Assembly (NCBI RefSeq): GCF_003721435.2 | Contig: NZ_CP054585.1 | Coordinates: forward strand, 1 to 64,000 | Direction: 5' to 3' | Source of the DNA: Halorubrum sp. CBA1229 | Lineage (GTDB): Archaea; Halobacteriota; Halobacteria; Halobacteriales; Haloferacaceae | Length of the DNA stretch: 64,000 bases | Shown: one piece after another, positions 1 to 7,835 of the stretch | How the letters are laid out: every line of letters begins with the position of its first letter | Numbering within the stretch: position 1 is the first letter of the stretch | Notes under the pieces: generated by a model | The model's database searches: none | Told to the model about the DNA's origin: nothing | What the model saw: only the letters and a program-made list of their open reading frames with translations | Translations under genes and position numbers: made by a program

Positions 1-2043
1 GCCGACGCAGCGGGCGCCGTCGCGGCGCAGGTGTCGGTGGACTACAACCCGACCGCCCAGGAGGCCGGGGCCGCCATCGTCGGGGTCACCTACGATCTGC
101 CAGAGTCGGCGACGACGGCTCGGGTGACCGAGCTGCAGACGCGGAGCGTCGCGGTCGTCGACTCGGTGCCGGGGAACGACGCCGGCGAGAACGCGATCCT
201 CTTCGGCGACGGCGTCCTCCAGTCGGAGATCGCGGCGCTGCTGACCGACACCGCGATCATCGTCTTTCCCGCGGCGCTGCTGCTCATCCTCGGCTTCCTC
301 GTGTTCGCCTACCGCGACCCGATCGACATGGCGATCGGGCTCGTCGCCCTCCTCATGTCGCTGCTGTGGACCTTCGGGTTCATGGGGTACGCACGGATTC
401 CGTTCTCCGACTCGCTCATCACCGTCTTCCCGCTGCTACTGGCGGTCGGGATCGACTTCGGGATCCACATCGTCAACCGCTACCGGGAGGAGCGCGGGGA
501 AGGGTTGGGGATCGAGGCCGCGATGCGGACCACGACCGATCAGCTGCTGATCGCGTTCCTGCTCGTCACGATCACCACCGTCTTCGGGCTCGCCTCGAAC
601 GTGGCCAGCCCCTTCGAGCCGAACCGCGACTTCGGGCTCGTCGCCGCGGCGGGGATCGTCTTCACCCTCGCGGTGTTCGGGGTGTTCCTCCCCGCCGCGA
701 AGGTGCTCGTCGACCGCTGGCGCGAGCGGCTCCCGATCCCCGAGTTCGGGACGACCGCGCTCGGGTCGGGCGGGTCGCGGCTCGGGAGAGTGCTGCACGT
801 CGGCGTCGACCTCTCGCGGATCGCCCCCGTGGCCGTCGTCGCCCTGCTGCTCGTCGGCGGGGCGGTCGGCGGCGCCTACGGGACCGGCGTGAATACCGAG
901 TTCTCGGAGGAGGCGTTCTTCCCGGACGAGGAGCGGCTGGAGACGTACTCGAACCTGCCGGAGCCGCTGGCGCCGACGGAGTACACCTTCCTCCGCGTGC
1001 TCACGCTGTTCGAGGAGGAGTTCGAGCAGAGCTTCGTCGGGAGCGTGACGCTGTACGTCGACCAGTCCGTGCGCGACGACGACGCCCTGGAGCTGATCGA
1101 CCGGACCACGCGCAACCCGCCGGACACCTTCGAGACGACCGACGAGCGCCGCGCCGCCTCCACGAGCGTCGTGACCGTCATCGAGGACCACGCGGAGCGA
1201 GACCCCGAGTTCGCCGCCTTGGTGGACCGCAACGACCGGCTCGGCACGGGCGTCCCGGACCGCGACGTCGACGAGGTGTACGACGCGCTGCTCGACTCCC
1301 CCGCGGAGGACCGGGCGCGCGGGTACATCGCCGAGGACCGCGGGAGCGCGCGGATCGACTACACGATCCGCCCCGGCGTCGACAACTCCGAGGCGGTCGC
1401 GGACGTCCGCGAACTCGCCGAGCGAACCCCGCTCGAGGCGGTGCCGACGGGCGACCTCGTCGTCAACGAGGCCGTGATCGACCGGCTCACCGAGTCCGCG
1501 ATCCGGAGCCTGATCGCCGCGTTCGCGCTCACCGCGGCCTTCCTCGCGCTGTCGTACGCCTACCTGGAGGGGAAGGCGGTCTACGGCCTCCTCAACCTCG
1601 TCCCCGTGCTCGTCACGGTCGGCCTGCTCGTGGGGTCGATGCGGCTGTTCTCGATCCCGCTGACGCCGATCAACGCGCCGATCCTCTCGGTGTCGATCGG
1701 GCTCGGGGTGGATTACACCGTCCACTTCGTCCACCGCTTCGTCGACGAGTTCAAGGCCGGCCTCCCGGTCGACGAGGCGCTCGACGTCACCATCGCGGGC
1801 ACGGGCGGCGCGCTCACCGGGAGCATGCTCACGACCGTCTGCGGGCTGGGCGTGCTCTGGCTCGCGGTGATCCCGCTCCTGCGGGACTTCGGCGTGCTGC
1901 TCGCGCTCGGCGTGCTGTACGCGTACCTCTGTTCGATCCTGCTGGTCCCGTCGCTGGTGGTCGTCTGGGACCGGTACGGGGACCGCGTCGGCCTCGGGCT
2001 CGACGGGAACCTCCGCGACGGGCCCTCGGAGCGGGCGGACTAG
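1..2043 (+). CDS. RND/MMPL-family exporter (5'-truncated by window edge)
   Basis: The reading frame is open from base 1 with no start codon, so the N-terminus lies outside the window and 680 residues are visible. Two hydrophobic blocks of several membrane helices (about residues 85-240 and 500-660) flank a large extracytoplasmic acidic domain, the usual half-and-half RND layout. The repeated 'GIDFGIHIVNRY' and 'GLGVDYTVHFVHRF' segments are typical of MMPL/SSD-like RND proteins in Archaea. The substrate cannot be read from the sequence. Its stop codon overlaps the stop of the converging metal permease gene. Confidence 0.88.
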   Translation, partial: ADAAGAVAAQVSVDYNPTAQEAGAAIVGVTYDLPESATTARVTELQTRSVAVVDSVPGNDAGENAILFGDGVLQSEIAALLTDTAIIVFPAALLLILGFLVFAYRDPIDMAIGLVALLMSLLWTFGFMGYARIPFSDSLITVFPLLLAVGIDFGIHIVNRYREERGEGLGIEAAMRTTTDQLLIAFLLVTITTVFGLASNVASPFEPNRDFGLVAAAGIVFTLAVFGVFLPAAKVLVDRWRERLPIPEFGTTALGSGGSRLGRVLHVGVDLSRIAPVAVVALLLVGGAVGGAYGTGVNTEFSEEAFFPDEERLETYSNLPEPLAPTEYTFLRVLTLFEEEFEQSFVGSVTLYVDQSVRDDDALELIDRTTRNPPDTFETTDERRAASTSVVTVIEDHAERDPEFAALVDRNDRLGTGVPDRDVDEVYDALLDSPAEDRARGYIAEDRGSARIDYTIRPGVDNSEAVADVRELAERTPLEAVPTGDLVVNEAVIDRLTESAIRSLIAAFALTAAFLALSYAYLEGKAVYGLLNLVPVLVTVGLLVGSMRLFSIPLTPINAPILSVSIGLGVDYTVHFVHRFVDEFKAGLPVDEALDVTIAGTGGALTGSMLTTVCGLGVLWLAVIPLLRDFGVLLALGVLYAYLCSILLVPSLVVVWDRYGDRVGLGLDGNLRDGPSERAD

Positions 2044-3095
2044 TCGCTCGTCGACCGCTCGGCGGGGTCGACACCGTCTGCCACGCTCTCGCCCACGCCC
2101 CCCGCCGGCTCGGCGCCATCGGCGCGCTCGGGGACCTCGTCGCCCGCGCGTCGCGACTGGACCTTCCCGGCGAGCACCGCGGCGATGTAGACGCCGACGG
2201 CGACGAGGACGATGGTGCCCCCGGCGGTCGTGTTGTAGTTGAACGAGAGCGTGATCCCGGCGACCACCGCGATCTGCGCCAGCACGACGGACGCCAGCAG
2301 CGCCTCACGGAATCCCCGAGCCAGCTGGGCGGCGGCCGCCACGGGGACGACGAGCATCGCCGCGACGAGGATGACGCCCATGATCTGCATCGCACCGACG
2401 ACGACGAGGGCGGTCAGCGTCGTCATCAGGCGGTTGTACCAGGGAACGTTGATGCCGGCGACCCTGGCGGCCGTCTCGTCGAAGGTGACGTACAGCAGCT
2501 GCTTGTACGTGACCGTGACGACGAGCGCGACGATCGCGAAGAGAACGACCAGCAGGACGGCGTTCTCCCGCGAGACGGTCGAGAGGTTCCCGAACAGGTA
2601 CTGGTTGATGCCGACCGCGAGCCCGCCGGTATTTAAGCTGATGAGGACCGCGCCGAGCGCGAACCCGGTCGAGAGCACGATCGCCATCGAGACGTCGTTG
2701 TACGCGTCGGTGGTCTCAGCGATCAGCTCGATCGCTAAGGCGGCGATCACGGCGACGATGACGGCGGTGACGTACGGCGAGATCCCCGTGCCGAGCACCG
2801 AGTTGACGAACAGCCCGACGGCGACGCCCGCGAAGGCGGTGTGCGCGAGCGCGTCGCCGATGAGCGCGAGCTGCCGGTGGACGAGGAAGGTGCCGATCAG
2901 CGGCGCCATCACCGCGATGAGCGCGCCCACGAGGAACGCGTGGTGCATGAAGACGTACTCCAGCATGGGGATCCCGAGTCGGTCGCCGACCCATCCGAGC
3001 CCGTCGCTCCACAGCCCGACGAGCCGCGAGAGGAGGTCGAAGGGGGCGGAGAGGAGCGGAACGAGCGCGACGGACGAGGAGACGGGCGGGATCAC
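2040..3095 (-). CDS. Metal ABC transporter permease (ZnuB/MntB type)
   Basis: This 351-residue integral membrane protein of the ABC-3 family forms the channel of a zinc/manganese/iron-type importer. About eight hydrophobic segments follow a short N-terminus, and 'RQLALIGDALAHTAFAGVA' is the characteristic cytoplasmic coupling segment. The C-terminal 45 residues are acidic and probably disordered. Translation starts at GTG, overlapping the stop of the ATPase gene as GTGA, so the two are translationally coupled. It is the last gene of the binding protein-ATPase-permease operon. The metal is inferred only to be a transition metal. Confidence 0.93.
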   Translation of the reverse strand: MIPPVSSSVALVPLLSAPFDLLSRLVGLWSDGLGWVGDRLGIPMLEYVFMHHAFLVGALIAVMAPLIGTFLVHRQLALIGDALAHTAFAGVAVGLFVNSVLGTGISPYVTAVIVAVIAALAIELIAETTDAYNDVSMAIVLSTGFALGAVLISLNTGGLAVGINQYLFGNLSTVSRENAVLLVVLFAIVALVVTVTYKQLLYVTFDETAARVAGINVPWYNRLMTTLTALVVVGAMQIMGVILVAAMLVVPVAAAAQLARGFREALLASVVLAQIAVVAGITLSFNYNTTAGGTIVLVAVGVYIAAVLAGKVQSRRAGDEVPERADGAEPAGGVGESVADGVDPAERSTSD

Positions 3096-3880
3096 GTGAC
3101 GATCCCTCCCTCTTCGAGCTGCACGTTCGTCCCGTAAGCGCGGGCGAGCGCGTCGCTCTCGGCGAACGCCGCCGGGTCGCCGTCGAAGTACACCTCGCGG
3201 TTGAGACAGACAACGCGCGAGGCGTGCTCGATGACGGCGCCGATGTCGTGTTCGACGAGCAGGACGGTGAGCCCGTCCGCGACGAGCCCGTCGAGGAGGT
3301 CGAAGAAGGCGTCGACCGACTCGGCGTCCACGCCGACGGTCGGCTCGTCCAGAACCAGCAGCTCCGCCTCGCCGGCGAGCGCACGGGCGATGTACGCCCG
3401 CTGACGCTGCCCGCCCGAGAGCGCGGTGATCTTCCGATCGGCAAGGTGCTCGATCCCGACCGTTTCCAGCGCGTCGCGGGCGCGGTCGCGGTCGGCGGCG
3501 GTCACGCGGCCGAAGCCGGCGTGCGGGAACCGCCCCATCAGGACGACTTCGGCCACCGTGATCGGCATCCGCTTCTCGTCTTCCGTCACGTCCTGGGCGA
3601 CGTAGCCGACGCGCTCGCGCTCGGAGAACGCCCGGGCGGGATGACCGAGCAGCTCGGCCGACCCCGCGTCGGCCTCGTGGAGGCCCAAGATCAGGCGGAG
3701 CAGGGTGCTCTTGCCGGAGCCGTTCGGCCCGACGATCCCGACGTACTCGCCGCGGTCGACCCGTAGGTTCACGTCTTCGACGACCGGCGTCGCGGCGTAG
3801 CCGAACGTCAGCCCGCGGACGTCAACGAGGGGTTTCCCGTCGGTCGCGGCGGAGCGCTCGGCGGCGGTCGCCTCGCTCAT
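3092..3880 (-). CDS. Metal ABC transporter ATP-binding protein (ZnuC type)
   Basis: A 262-residue ATPase subunit. Walker A is GPNGSGKST at residues 51-59, the signature is LSGGQRQRAYIARAL and Walker B is LLVLDEPTVG. The ATG at 3878-3880 was chosen because it overlaps the stop of the upstream binding-protein gene (ATGA); an upstream extension of this frame is only a shadow of that gene. The fold and context fit the zinc/manganese family of importers. It powers uptake through the adjacent permease. Confidence 0.94.
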   Translation of the reverse strand: MSEATAAERSAATDGKPLVDVRGLTFGYAATPVVEDVNLRVDRGEYVGIVGPNGSGKSTLLRLILGLHEADAGSAELLGHPARAFSERERVGYVAQDVTEDEKRMPITVAEVVLMGRFPHAGFGRVTAADRDRARDALETVGIEHLADRKITALSGGQRQRAYIARALAGEAELLVLDEPTVGVDAESVDAFFDLLDGLVADGLTVLLVEHDIGAVIEHASRVVCLNREVYFDGDPAAFAESDALARAYGTNVQLEEGGIVT

Positions 3881-4950
3881 GGCTCGAAGTTCCGGCCGTA
3901 GTCGGCGAACGTCACGTCCTCGAGATCCTCGACGCCGAGGAGGATCCGGAACGTCGGCAGGTTCACTTCGCGGGCGATCTCGAAGTAGCCCCAGCCGCGC
4001 TCGACCCACGACTCCGCCGTCCCGGCGTACGGCGTCACCGGGAAGTACGCCTCGACGTCGGTCTGTTCCAACAGCTGTCTCGCCGGGCGGATCGGCTCGA
4101 AGACGGCCGCGCCGATGTGGCGGATGTCGTTGGCGGCGATCGTGTCCTGCGCACGCTGCATGTCGGCCGGCCGGACGTCGTTGCTGGCCGCGAGGTTCAC
4201 CACCAGCGGCTCGATCGTCGCGCCGTAGCGCTCCGAGACGTACTGGAACGCGTTGTGCGCGGCGAGGAACGCCACGTCGCGCTCGGCGGCGTCGAAGACG
4301 GCCGTCCACTCCTCGTCGAGCGCGTCGAGCTCCGCGTCGATCGCGTCGGCGTTCTCGCGAATGGTGGCCTCGTCGTCGGGAGCGACGCTCGCGAGCCCGT
4401 CGGCGATGTTCGCGACCGCGACCTTCGCGCGCTGCGGGTCGAGCCAGAAGTGCGGGTCCTTCGCGTCCTCGACTGCCTCGTCCTCGGTCAGCGAGTCGGC
4501 GAGGTCCAGGAGCTCGACGCCGGCGCGGGCGTTGATAAGCGCCGTCTCCGTCGTCTCCGCTTCCAGCGTGTCGATCGCACGGTCGACCCACGGCTGGAAG
4601 TCGGGGCCGACGTGGACGAGGGCGTCGGCGTCGGTGATCCGACGCTGGATCGACGGGTCCGGCTCCCAGCCGTGGCCGTGGAGCCCGGTCGGAACCAGGT
4701 TCTCGACGTTCAGGGCCGTTCCCTCGGCGAGCGTGTCAGCGAAGTCGTAGAAGGTGAAGAACGAGGCCACGACCGTGTACTCGCCGTCGTCGGTGCCGGT
4801 GTCGCTGCCCGCCGAATTCGCTCCGTCGGACCCGCCGGGCTCGGCCGCGTTCCCCGTGCAACCGGCGAGACCTCCCGCGAGGACGCCGGCGCCGATGCCG
4901 GCGAACCGCCGTCGGGAGAGGACCGCCGCTTCGTTCGTGTCGTTGCTCAT
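3877..4950 (-). CDS. Metal-binding lipoprotein of ABC importer (ZnuA/PsaA family)
   Basis: A 357-residue solute-binding protein. The N-terminus has a twin-arginine signal (SRRRF) followed by a lipobox ending GGLAGC, so it is probably exported by Tat and lipid-anchored outside the membrane. Likely metal ligands lie in 'GLHGHGWEPDPS', 'DPHFWLDP' and 'AHNAFQYVS', the usual histidine sites of cluster A-I metal receptors. I prefer the ATG at 4950 over an upstream one at 4983, because a TATA-like box lies 26 nt upstream of 4950, implying a leaderless mRNA. First gene of the three-gene operon. Confidence 0.93.
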   Translation of the reverse strand: MSNDTNEAAVLSRRRFAGIGAGVLAGGLAGCTGNAAEPGGSDGANSAGSDTGTDDGEYTVVASFFTFYDFADTLAEGTALNVENLVPTGLHGHGWEPDPSIQRRITDADALVHVGPDFQPWVDRAIDTLEAETTETALINARAGVELLDLADSLTEDEAVEDAKDPHFWLDPQRAKVAVANIADGLASVAPDDEATIRENADAIDAELDALDEEWTAVFDAAERDVAFLAAHNAFQYVSERYGATIEPLVVNLAASNDVRPADMQRAQDTIAANDIRHIGAAVFEPIRPARQLLEQTDVEAYFPVTPYAGTAESWVERGWGYFEIAREVNLPTFRILLGVEDLEDVTFADYGRNFEP

Positions 4951-4970
4951 TACCGGTTGTTTGACGGGGG

Positions 4971-4980
4971 CAATATAATA
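4971..4980 (-). promoter_or_regulatory. TATA box of the metal-uptake operon
   Basis: On the minus strand this reads TATTATATTG, centred about 26 nt upstream of the ATG at 4950. The spacing implies transcription starting at or next to the start codon. Confidence 0.6.
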
Positions 4981-5000
4981 CACTTTGGGTCTAAGAAAAA

Positions 5001-5018
5001 AATTAGACTAGTCTAATT
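5001..5018. promoter_or_regulatory. Perfect 18-bp palindrome, candidate DtxR/SirR-type metal operator
   Basis: AATTAGACTAGTCTAATT is its own reverse complement. Its TTAG...CTAA arms resemble operators of DtxR/IdeR/MntR-family metalloregulators. It lies about 25 bp upstream of the TATA box of a metal ABC operon, where a metal-responsive repressor or activator would be expected. The regulator gene is not in the window. Confidence 0.6.
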
Positions 5019-5146
5019 CCCCGCTGATAGGGGATAACTTGGCGGCCGACACCGGCGCGCGGGACGGGGAACGTCGGCCGCGAGCCCCCCGCAGCCGTCA
5101 CGTTTGAGCGCCGCAAACACGGTCGTCGGCCTCGAACGCTCCCGCC

Positions 5147-5208
5147 GACCGCGACCACCCCCGCGACCGCGACCACCCCCGCGACCGCGACCACCCCCGC
5201 GACCGCGA
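5147..5208. repeat. 18-bp tandem repeat, about 3.4 copies
   Basis: Three identical copies of GACCGCGACCACCCCCGC run head to tail at 5147-5200, followed by a partial fourth. The array ends 38 bp before the yhbY start codon, in the 296-bp gap between the metal operon and yhbY. The rest of that gap (about 5019-5146) holds no gene I can support. Confidence 0.9.
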
Positions 5209-5246
5209 ACCTCAAGCTTCAACTGCCGCGACCGTGTGAACGACGT

Positions 5247-5492
5247 ATGAGCGATCAACAGCTTCGCAAGGAAGCGCACGACCTCGACGTCACCGTCTGG
5301 GTCGGGAAGAAGGGGGTCGACGCCGTCGTCGACGAGACGGCCGACCAGCTCGACGACGCCAAGCTCGTGAAGGTGAAGTTCCTCCGGGCTGCCCGGGGCG
5401 GGACCACGACCGACGAGCTCGCCGCCGAGTTGGCCGACGCCGTCGGCGCCGACCTCGTGGAGACGCGCGGGAACACGGCGGTACTCCACTGA
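5247..5492 (+). CDS. yhbY: YhbY-family CRM-domain RNA-binding protein
   Basis: An 81-residue single-domain protein. The CRM/YhbY fold is indicated by 'VWVGKKGVDAVVDE' near the N-terminus, the equivalent of the GxxG-like RNA-binding turn, and by 'LVKVKFLRAARG' in the middle. Bacterial members bind pre-50S ribosomal particles, and an archaeal role in ribosome assembly or RNA binding is inferred by family. Its stop codon overlaps the start of the MscS gene by one base, so the two are probably co-transcribed. Confidence 0.88.
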   Translation: MSDQQLRKEAHDLDVTVWVGKKGVDAVVDETADQLDDAKLVKVKFLRAARGGTTTDELAAELADAVGADLVETRGNTAVLH

Positions 5493-6385
5493 TGAGCGCC
5501 GCCGCCGACGGAGCGGGAGTGGTCGCCGTCGCGGGGACGCTGGAGCCGTTCCTCGGCCCGCTGACCGGGATCGTCATCGACGCCGCGATCTTCCTCGCCG
5601 TCGTCGTCGCGACGTACGTTGTTTATAAGGCCGTCATCGCGCCGCTCGTCGGTCGGCTGTTCGACAGGCAGGGGCTCGACGAGCACGCGCGGCGCCCCCT
5701 CCAGAAGATCGTCGCGTTCCTCGTGCTGTTCGCGGGCGTCACCGTCGCGTTCGGCGCGGCGGGCTATCAGGGGTTCCTGCGTTCGCTGGCGACCATCGCC
5801 GCGGCGGCGACGCTCGCGATCGGCTTCGCGCTCCAAGACGTGATCAAGAACTTCGTCGCGGGCGTCTTCATTTACACCGACAAGCCGTTCCGCATCGGTG
5901 ACTGGATCGAGTGGCAGGGGAACTCGGGGGTCGTGGAGGACATCTCCTTCCGAGTCACCCGCGTGCGCACGTTCGACAACGAGCTGCTCACGGTGCCGAA
6001 CGCCGTGCTCACCGGCGACGTGGTGAAGAACCCGGTCGCGAAGAAGACGCTGCGCCTGAAGTTCGTCTTCGGGATCGACTACGAGGACGACGTCGAGAAG
6101 GCGACCGACATCATCGTCGAGGAGGCAGAGAAGAGCGACGCCATCCTCGACGACCCCGCGCCGTCGGTCCGGCTGACCGAACTGGCCGACTCATACGTTG
6201 GTCTGCAGTCGCGGATCTGGATCGACGACCCGTCGCGGGCCGACTTCGTGAAGGCACGCGCCGACTACGTGAAGGCGGTCAAGAAGCGCTTCGACGAGGA
6301 GGACATCTCGATCCCGTTCCCGCAGCGGACCGTCTCAGGGCGGAACGAGTGGACGGACCCCTCGTCGTTCGGCGGCGCGGCGTAG
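5492..6385 (+). CDS. MscS-family mechanosensitive channel
   Basis: A 297-residue small-conductance-type channel protein. About three N-terminal membrane helices end in an alanine/glycine-rich pore segment (roughly residues 85-120). The conserved MscS beta domain begins at 'KPFRIGDWIEWQGNSGVVEDI', and a soluble alpha/beta C-terminus follows. Such channels release solutes on osmotic downshock, which suits a halophile. It overlaps yhbY by one base (TGATG). Confidence 0.93.
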   Translation: MSAAADGAGVVAVAGTLEPFLGPLTGIVIDAAIFLAVVVATYVVYKAVIAPLVGRLFDRQGLDEHARRPLQKIVAFLVLFAGVTVAFGAAGYQGFLRSLATIAAAATLAIGFALQDVIKNFVAGVFIYTDKPFRIGDWIEWQGNSGVVEDISFRVTRVRTFDNELLTVPNAVLTGDVVKNPVAKKTLRLKFVFGIDYEDDVEKATDIIVEEAEKSDAILDDPAPSVRLTELADSYVGLQSRIWIDDPSRADFVKARADYVKAVKKRFDEEDISIPFPQRTVSGRNEWTDPSSFGGAA

Positions 6386-6490
6386 GCGCCCGGCCGAGCG
6401 CCGGTGGCGGCTCTCGGACGCTCCGCCCGGCGGGGCTCCCCCCGGCGCCCGATAGTAACGAACTTGAGGGTCCGGTAACTCGTTTGGCCC

Positions 6491-7828
6491 ATGCATGTGG
6501 TCGTCATCGGGGCCGGCGAGGTCGGGACGAGCATCGCCGCGAGCCTCGCGTCGGACCACGAGGTCGTCGTCGTGGACGTCGACCCCGACCGCGCGGAACA
6601 GCTCAAGTACGAACTCGACGTGCTCACTATCGCCGGCGACGGCACGACCTCCGAGATCCAGACGGCGGCGGAAGTCGGCCGCGCGGACATGGTCATCGCC
6701 TGCACCGACAACGACCAGACGAACCTCGTCGCCTGCGGCGCCGCGAAGACGCTGGGCGACGGGTTCACCATCGCCCGCGTGAAGAGCACGGACTTCCTCC
6801 GGACGTGGGAGGGCAGCGAAGGCGCCTTCGGCGTCGATTTTATGGTGTGTACGGACCTGTTGACCGCGGAGAACATCGTCCGCGTCATCGGGCTCCCGGC
6901 CGCGATCGACGTCGACCCGTTCGCGAGCGGGCTGGTCCAGATGGCCGAGTTCGAGATCGCCGAGGAGAGCCCCGTGGCCGGGCAGACCGTCTCCGAGGCC
7001 GACCGCTTCGAGTCGCTCACGTTCGTCGGGCTGTTCCGCGACGGAGAGATGACGATCCCGCGGGGCGACACCGACATCAGGGTCGGCGACCGCGCGGTGG
7101 TCATCGGGAGCCCCGAGAGCGTCCAGGCGTTCGCGACCGACGTGGCGCCGGAGACCACGCCCGATCACGCCGACGAGATCGTCGTGGTCGGCGGCAGCGA
7201 GATCGGGTATCAGACCGCCAGACTGCTGGAGGAGCGCGACTTCAAGCCGCGGCTGATCGAGCGGGACCCCGACCGCGCGCGGTGGCTCGCGGAGAACCTC
7301 CCGAACACCGTCGTCATGGAACACGACGCGACCGACACCGAGTTTCTCAGCCGCGAGCACGTCGACGAGGCGGACATCGTCGTCACCGCGCTGCGCTCGG
7401 ACGAGAAGAACCTGCTCATCTCCGTGCTCGCCAAGCGGCTCGGCGTCGAGCGCGTGATCGCGGTCGTCGACAGCCCCGACTACGTCACCGTCTTCGAGGA
7501 GATCGGGATCGACATCGCGATCAATCCGCGGACCGTGACCGCCGAGGAGATCACGCGGTTCACCTACGAGAGCGTCGCGGAGAACATCGCCGTGCTGGAG
7601 AACGACCAGGCGGAGGTCCTCGAACTGGAGCTCACCGAGGGGTGCGGGCTCACCGGCCGACCGATCTCGGAGCTCGTCGCCGACAGCGACGCGCGGTTCG
7701 TCATCGGCGCGATCACTCGGGACAACGAGCTCGTCACGCCGCGGGGCGACACCGTTCTCCGGCCGGGCGACCACGTCATCCTGTTCGTGGAGTCCGACTC
7801 GGTGAGCGCGATCACCTCGATGGCGTGA
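6491..7828 (+). CDS. trkA: TrkA potassium-channel regulatory subunit (two RCK modules)
   Basis: A 445-residue cytoplasmic NAD(H)/nucleotide-binding protein that gates TrkH. The first RCK-N domain begins at residue 1 with VVIGAGEVGTSIA, and the second begins near residue 230 with VVVGGSEIGYQTA. Each is followed by an RCK-C (TrkA-C) domain, the second ending with 'VLRPGDHVILF'. This is the normal full-length duplicated form. It lies directly upstream of two trkH genes, the first only 8 bp away, so a trkA-trkH operon is likely. Confidence 0.95.
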   Translation: MHVVVIGAGEVGTSIAASLASDHEVVVVDVDPDRAEQLKYELDVLTIAGDGTTSEIQTAAEVGRADMVIACTDNDQTNLVACGAAKTLGDGFTIARVKSTDFLRTWEGSEGAFGVDFMVCTDLLTAENIVRVIGLPAAIDVDPFASGLVQMAEFEIAEESPVAGQTVSEADRFESLTFVGLFRDGEMTIPRGDTDIRVGDRAVVIGSPESVQAFATDVAPETTPDHADEIVVVGGSEIGYQTARLLEERDFKPRLIERDPDRARWLAENLPNTVVMEHDATDTEFLSREHVDEADIVVTALRSDEKNLLISVLAKRLGVERVIAVVDSPDYVTVFEEIGIDIAINPRTVTAEEITRFTYESVAENIAVLENDQAEVLELELTEGCGLTGRPISELVADSDARFVIGAITRDNELVTPRGDTVLRPGDHVILFVESDSVSAITSMA

Positions 7829-7835
7829 GTTTCCC

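Noticed and set aside
366-2636. Long open frame on the plus strand over the exporter gene
   Set aside because: An Arg/Pro/Ala-rich product typical of off-frame reading in GC-rich DNA; the real exporter frame is clear.
5147-5208. CRISPR-like array
   Set aside because: Units abut without spacers, so it is a simple tandem repeat.
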